Shown piece by piece: positions 63,289 to 64,000 of a stretch of 64,000 bases of DNA. Under the pieces are notes generated by a model that did not search any database, was not told the origin of the DNA, and saw nothing but the letters and a program-made list of their open reading frames with translations. Every line of letters begins with the position of its first letter. The stretch's first letter is position 1. The position numbers were made by a program, and so were the translations under genes. Source of the DNA: Cohnella sp. WQ 127256 (GTDB lineage: Bacteria > Bacillota > Bacilli > Paenibacillales > Paenibacillaceae); contig NZ_JAMZCY010000002.1 of the NCBI RefSeq assembly GCF_024519285.1, forward strand, positions 124,001 to 188,000, given 5' to 3'.

Positions 63289-64000
63289 ATGACAGTCAAT
63301 GCAAATGATGATTGGAGACCAGAGGTAGTTAATCATCTGAATACCTCAGTATTTTATAATGAATTAATAAGTAGACAAGGAGCAAACTCGGCTGTTGGTT
63401 CTTTAATAACTATTATCAACGATTCTTGCTATTATGCATACCAAAGAACAAAAGTAATAATTAGATATATGGAACAATATACATTGCATGATGGTGATCA
63501 TCTATTTAGAGTTTTGAAGTTAATGGAAAAAATTGTGCCAGTTGAGGAAGTAAAGGAACTCGGTAATCTTGAATTAGCCTTATTGATTTTAAGTGCATTT
63601 TTTCATGATATAGGTATGGCACCAGATTCAAATGAAGTTGAAATTTGGCTCGGTCGCATTAGTAGTAATGATATGACCCCTGAACAAAGACAACAAAAAT
63701 TTAAGTATGAGAAATACTGTTCTACAAGTCCTTCACTTCAAAGAAGGGTGAATAGAAATATCGCGACTGGAAACCATCAGCAAGTAGTACTTCTTGAAAA
63801 ACATCAACTATCTGAATGGATAAGAAAAACACATGCTGATAGAGCAAGAGAAATTGTCAACTCACAGAGAGCAGACTTTAAGTATAAAGATTGTAATTTC
63901 GCTTCTATTTTAGGAGAGATTTGTGTCAGTCATAACGAAAATCCCTACTCTTTGCTACGGGAAGACAATAATATTAACCCAAATTTATTAATCTCCAATG
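63289..64000 (+). CDS. HD-domain protein, N-terminal part (cut by window edge)
   Basis: The frame starts at ATG 63289 and is open for 237 codons to the window end, so it is partial. It has the metal-binding signature of an HD phosphohydrolase: H67 in LHDGDH, H106-D107 in FFHDIGM, and likely further ligands H182 (KTHADRA) and H215 (VSHNENPY). The layout, with YTLHDGDHLFRVLKLMEKIV and then SAFFHDIGMAP, resembles HD domains that in conflict systems are fused to a C-terminal HATPase; that part would lie beyond the edge. It is divergent from the second Z1 helicase gene. A role as nucleotidase or signal hydrolase is inference. Confidence 0.75.
   Translation, partial: MTVNANDDWRPEVVNHLNTSVFYNELISRQGANSAVGSLITIINDSCYYAYQRTKVIIRYMEQYTLHDGDHLFRVLKLMEKIVPVEEVKELGNLELALLILSAFFHDIGMAPDSNEVEIWLGRISSNDMTPEQRQQKFKYEKYCSTSPSLQRRVNRNIATGNHQQVVLLEKHQLSEWIRKTHADRAREIVNSQRADFKYKDCNFASILGEICVSHNENPYSLLREDNNINPNLLISN

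Noticed and set aside
51606..64000. Prophage or BREX/DISARM system
   Set aside because: No phage structural, integrase or terminase genes occur, and the hallmark PglZ, DrmA/DrmB or PglX proteins are absent. The motifs fit a GHKL-Z1 type system instead.
1..64000. CRISPR arrays, rRNA or tRNA genes
   Set aside because: No regularly spaced short repeats and no recognisable structural RNA sequence were found on reading both strands.

Overview
This is a stretch of low-to-moderate GC Firmicute chromosome, most likely from the Paenibacillaceae (Paenibacillus, Cohnella or a close relative). Pointers are the LplABC-type sugar transporters paired with YesM/YesN two-component systems, SLH-anchored surface proteins, a hybrid 7TM-DISM sensor kinase, a MocR regulator divergent from a D-Ala ligase, strong AGGAGG ribosome binding sites and frequent TTG/GTG starts. 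No rRNA, tRNA or CRISPR array was seen. Nothing here fixes the species.

Layout. 0-3.3 kb: the 5' end of a VanC/VanG-like D-alanine ligase gene (runs off the left edge), a divergent MocR regulator and an MFS transporter. 3.3-10.4 kb: uridine kinase, an unknown secreted protein, an OmpR-type two-component pair, a chemoreceptor, a membrane-anchored HtrA-like protease and a small voltage-sensor-like membrane protein. 10.5-17.9 kb (minus strand): a carbohydrate uptake operon (glycosidase-like protein, two permeases, lipoprotein, YesN, YesM) with a cre-like site at its promoter. 18.1-20.7 kb: a Bax-inhibitor-1-like protein and an ECF sigma/anti-sigma pair. 20.9-28.1 kb: a second YesM/YesN plus lipoprotein/permease set, again with a cre-like site. 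28.4-33.6 kb: an OmpR-type two-component system and an ABC transporter with an FtsX-type permease. The transporter promoter carries repeats phased at 11 nt. 33.9-39.3 kb: a heme-uptake operon (NEAT protein, SLH protein with two NEAT-like domains, IsdE-like lipoprotein, permease, ATPase). 39.5-43.1 kb: a cupin-regulator remnant, then a sodium:solute symporter, a small membrane protein and a flavin monooxygenase behind a structured leader. 43.2-50.7 kb: a SARP-type response regulator and a 987-residue hybrid kinase, divergent from a large SLH surface protein with fibronectin III repeats.

From about 50.7 kb the character changes. A decayed IS256-family transposase lies at the boundary, and the DNA becomes clearly AT-richer. 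A compact operon follows (51.6-60.9 kb): a 79-residue protein, a MutL/MORC-like GHKL ATPase, a Z1-domain superfamily II helicase, a PD-(D/E)XK nuclease-like protein, an AIPR protein and a C5-cytosine methyltransferase with a large insertion. This looks like a restriction-modification/phage-defence system of the GHKL-Z1 class. A second, different Z1 helicase gene (minus strand) and a divergent HD-domain gene running off the right edge (63.3-64.0 kb) look like the start of a second defence module. This 51-64 kb island is the most interesting part of the window.

All calls come from reading motifs in the translated sequence. No database search was run.
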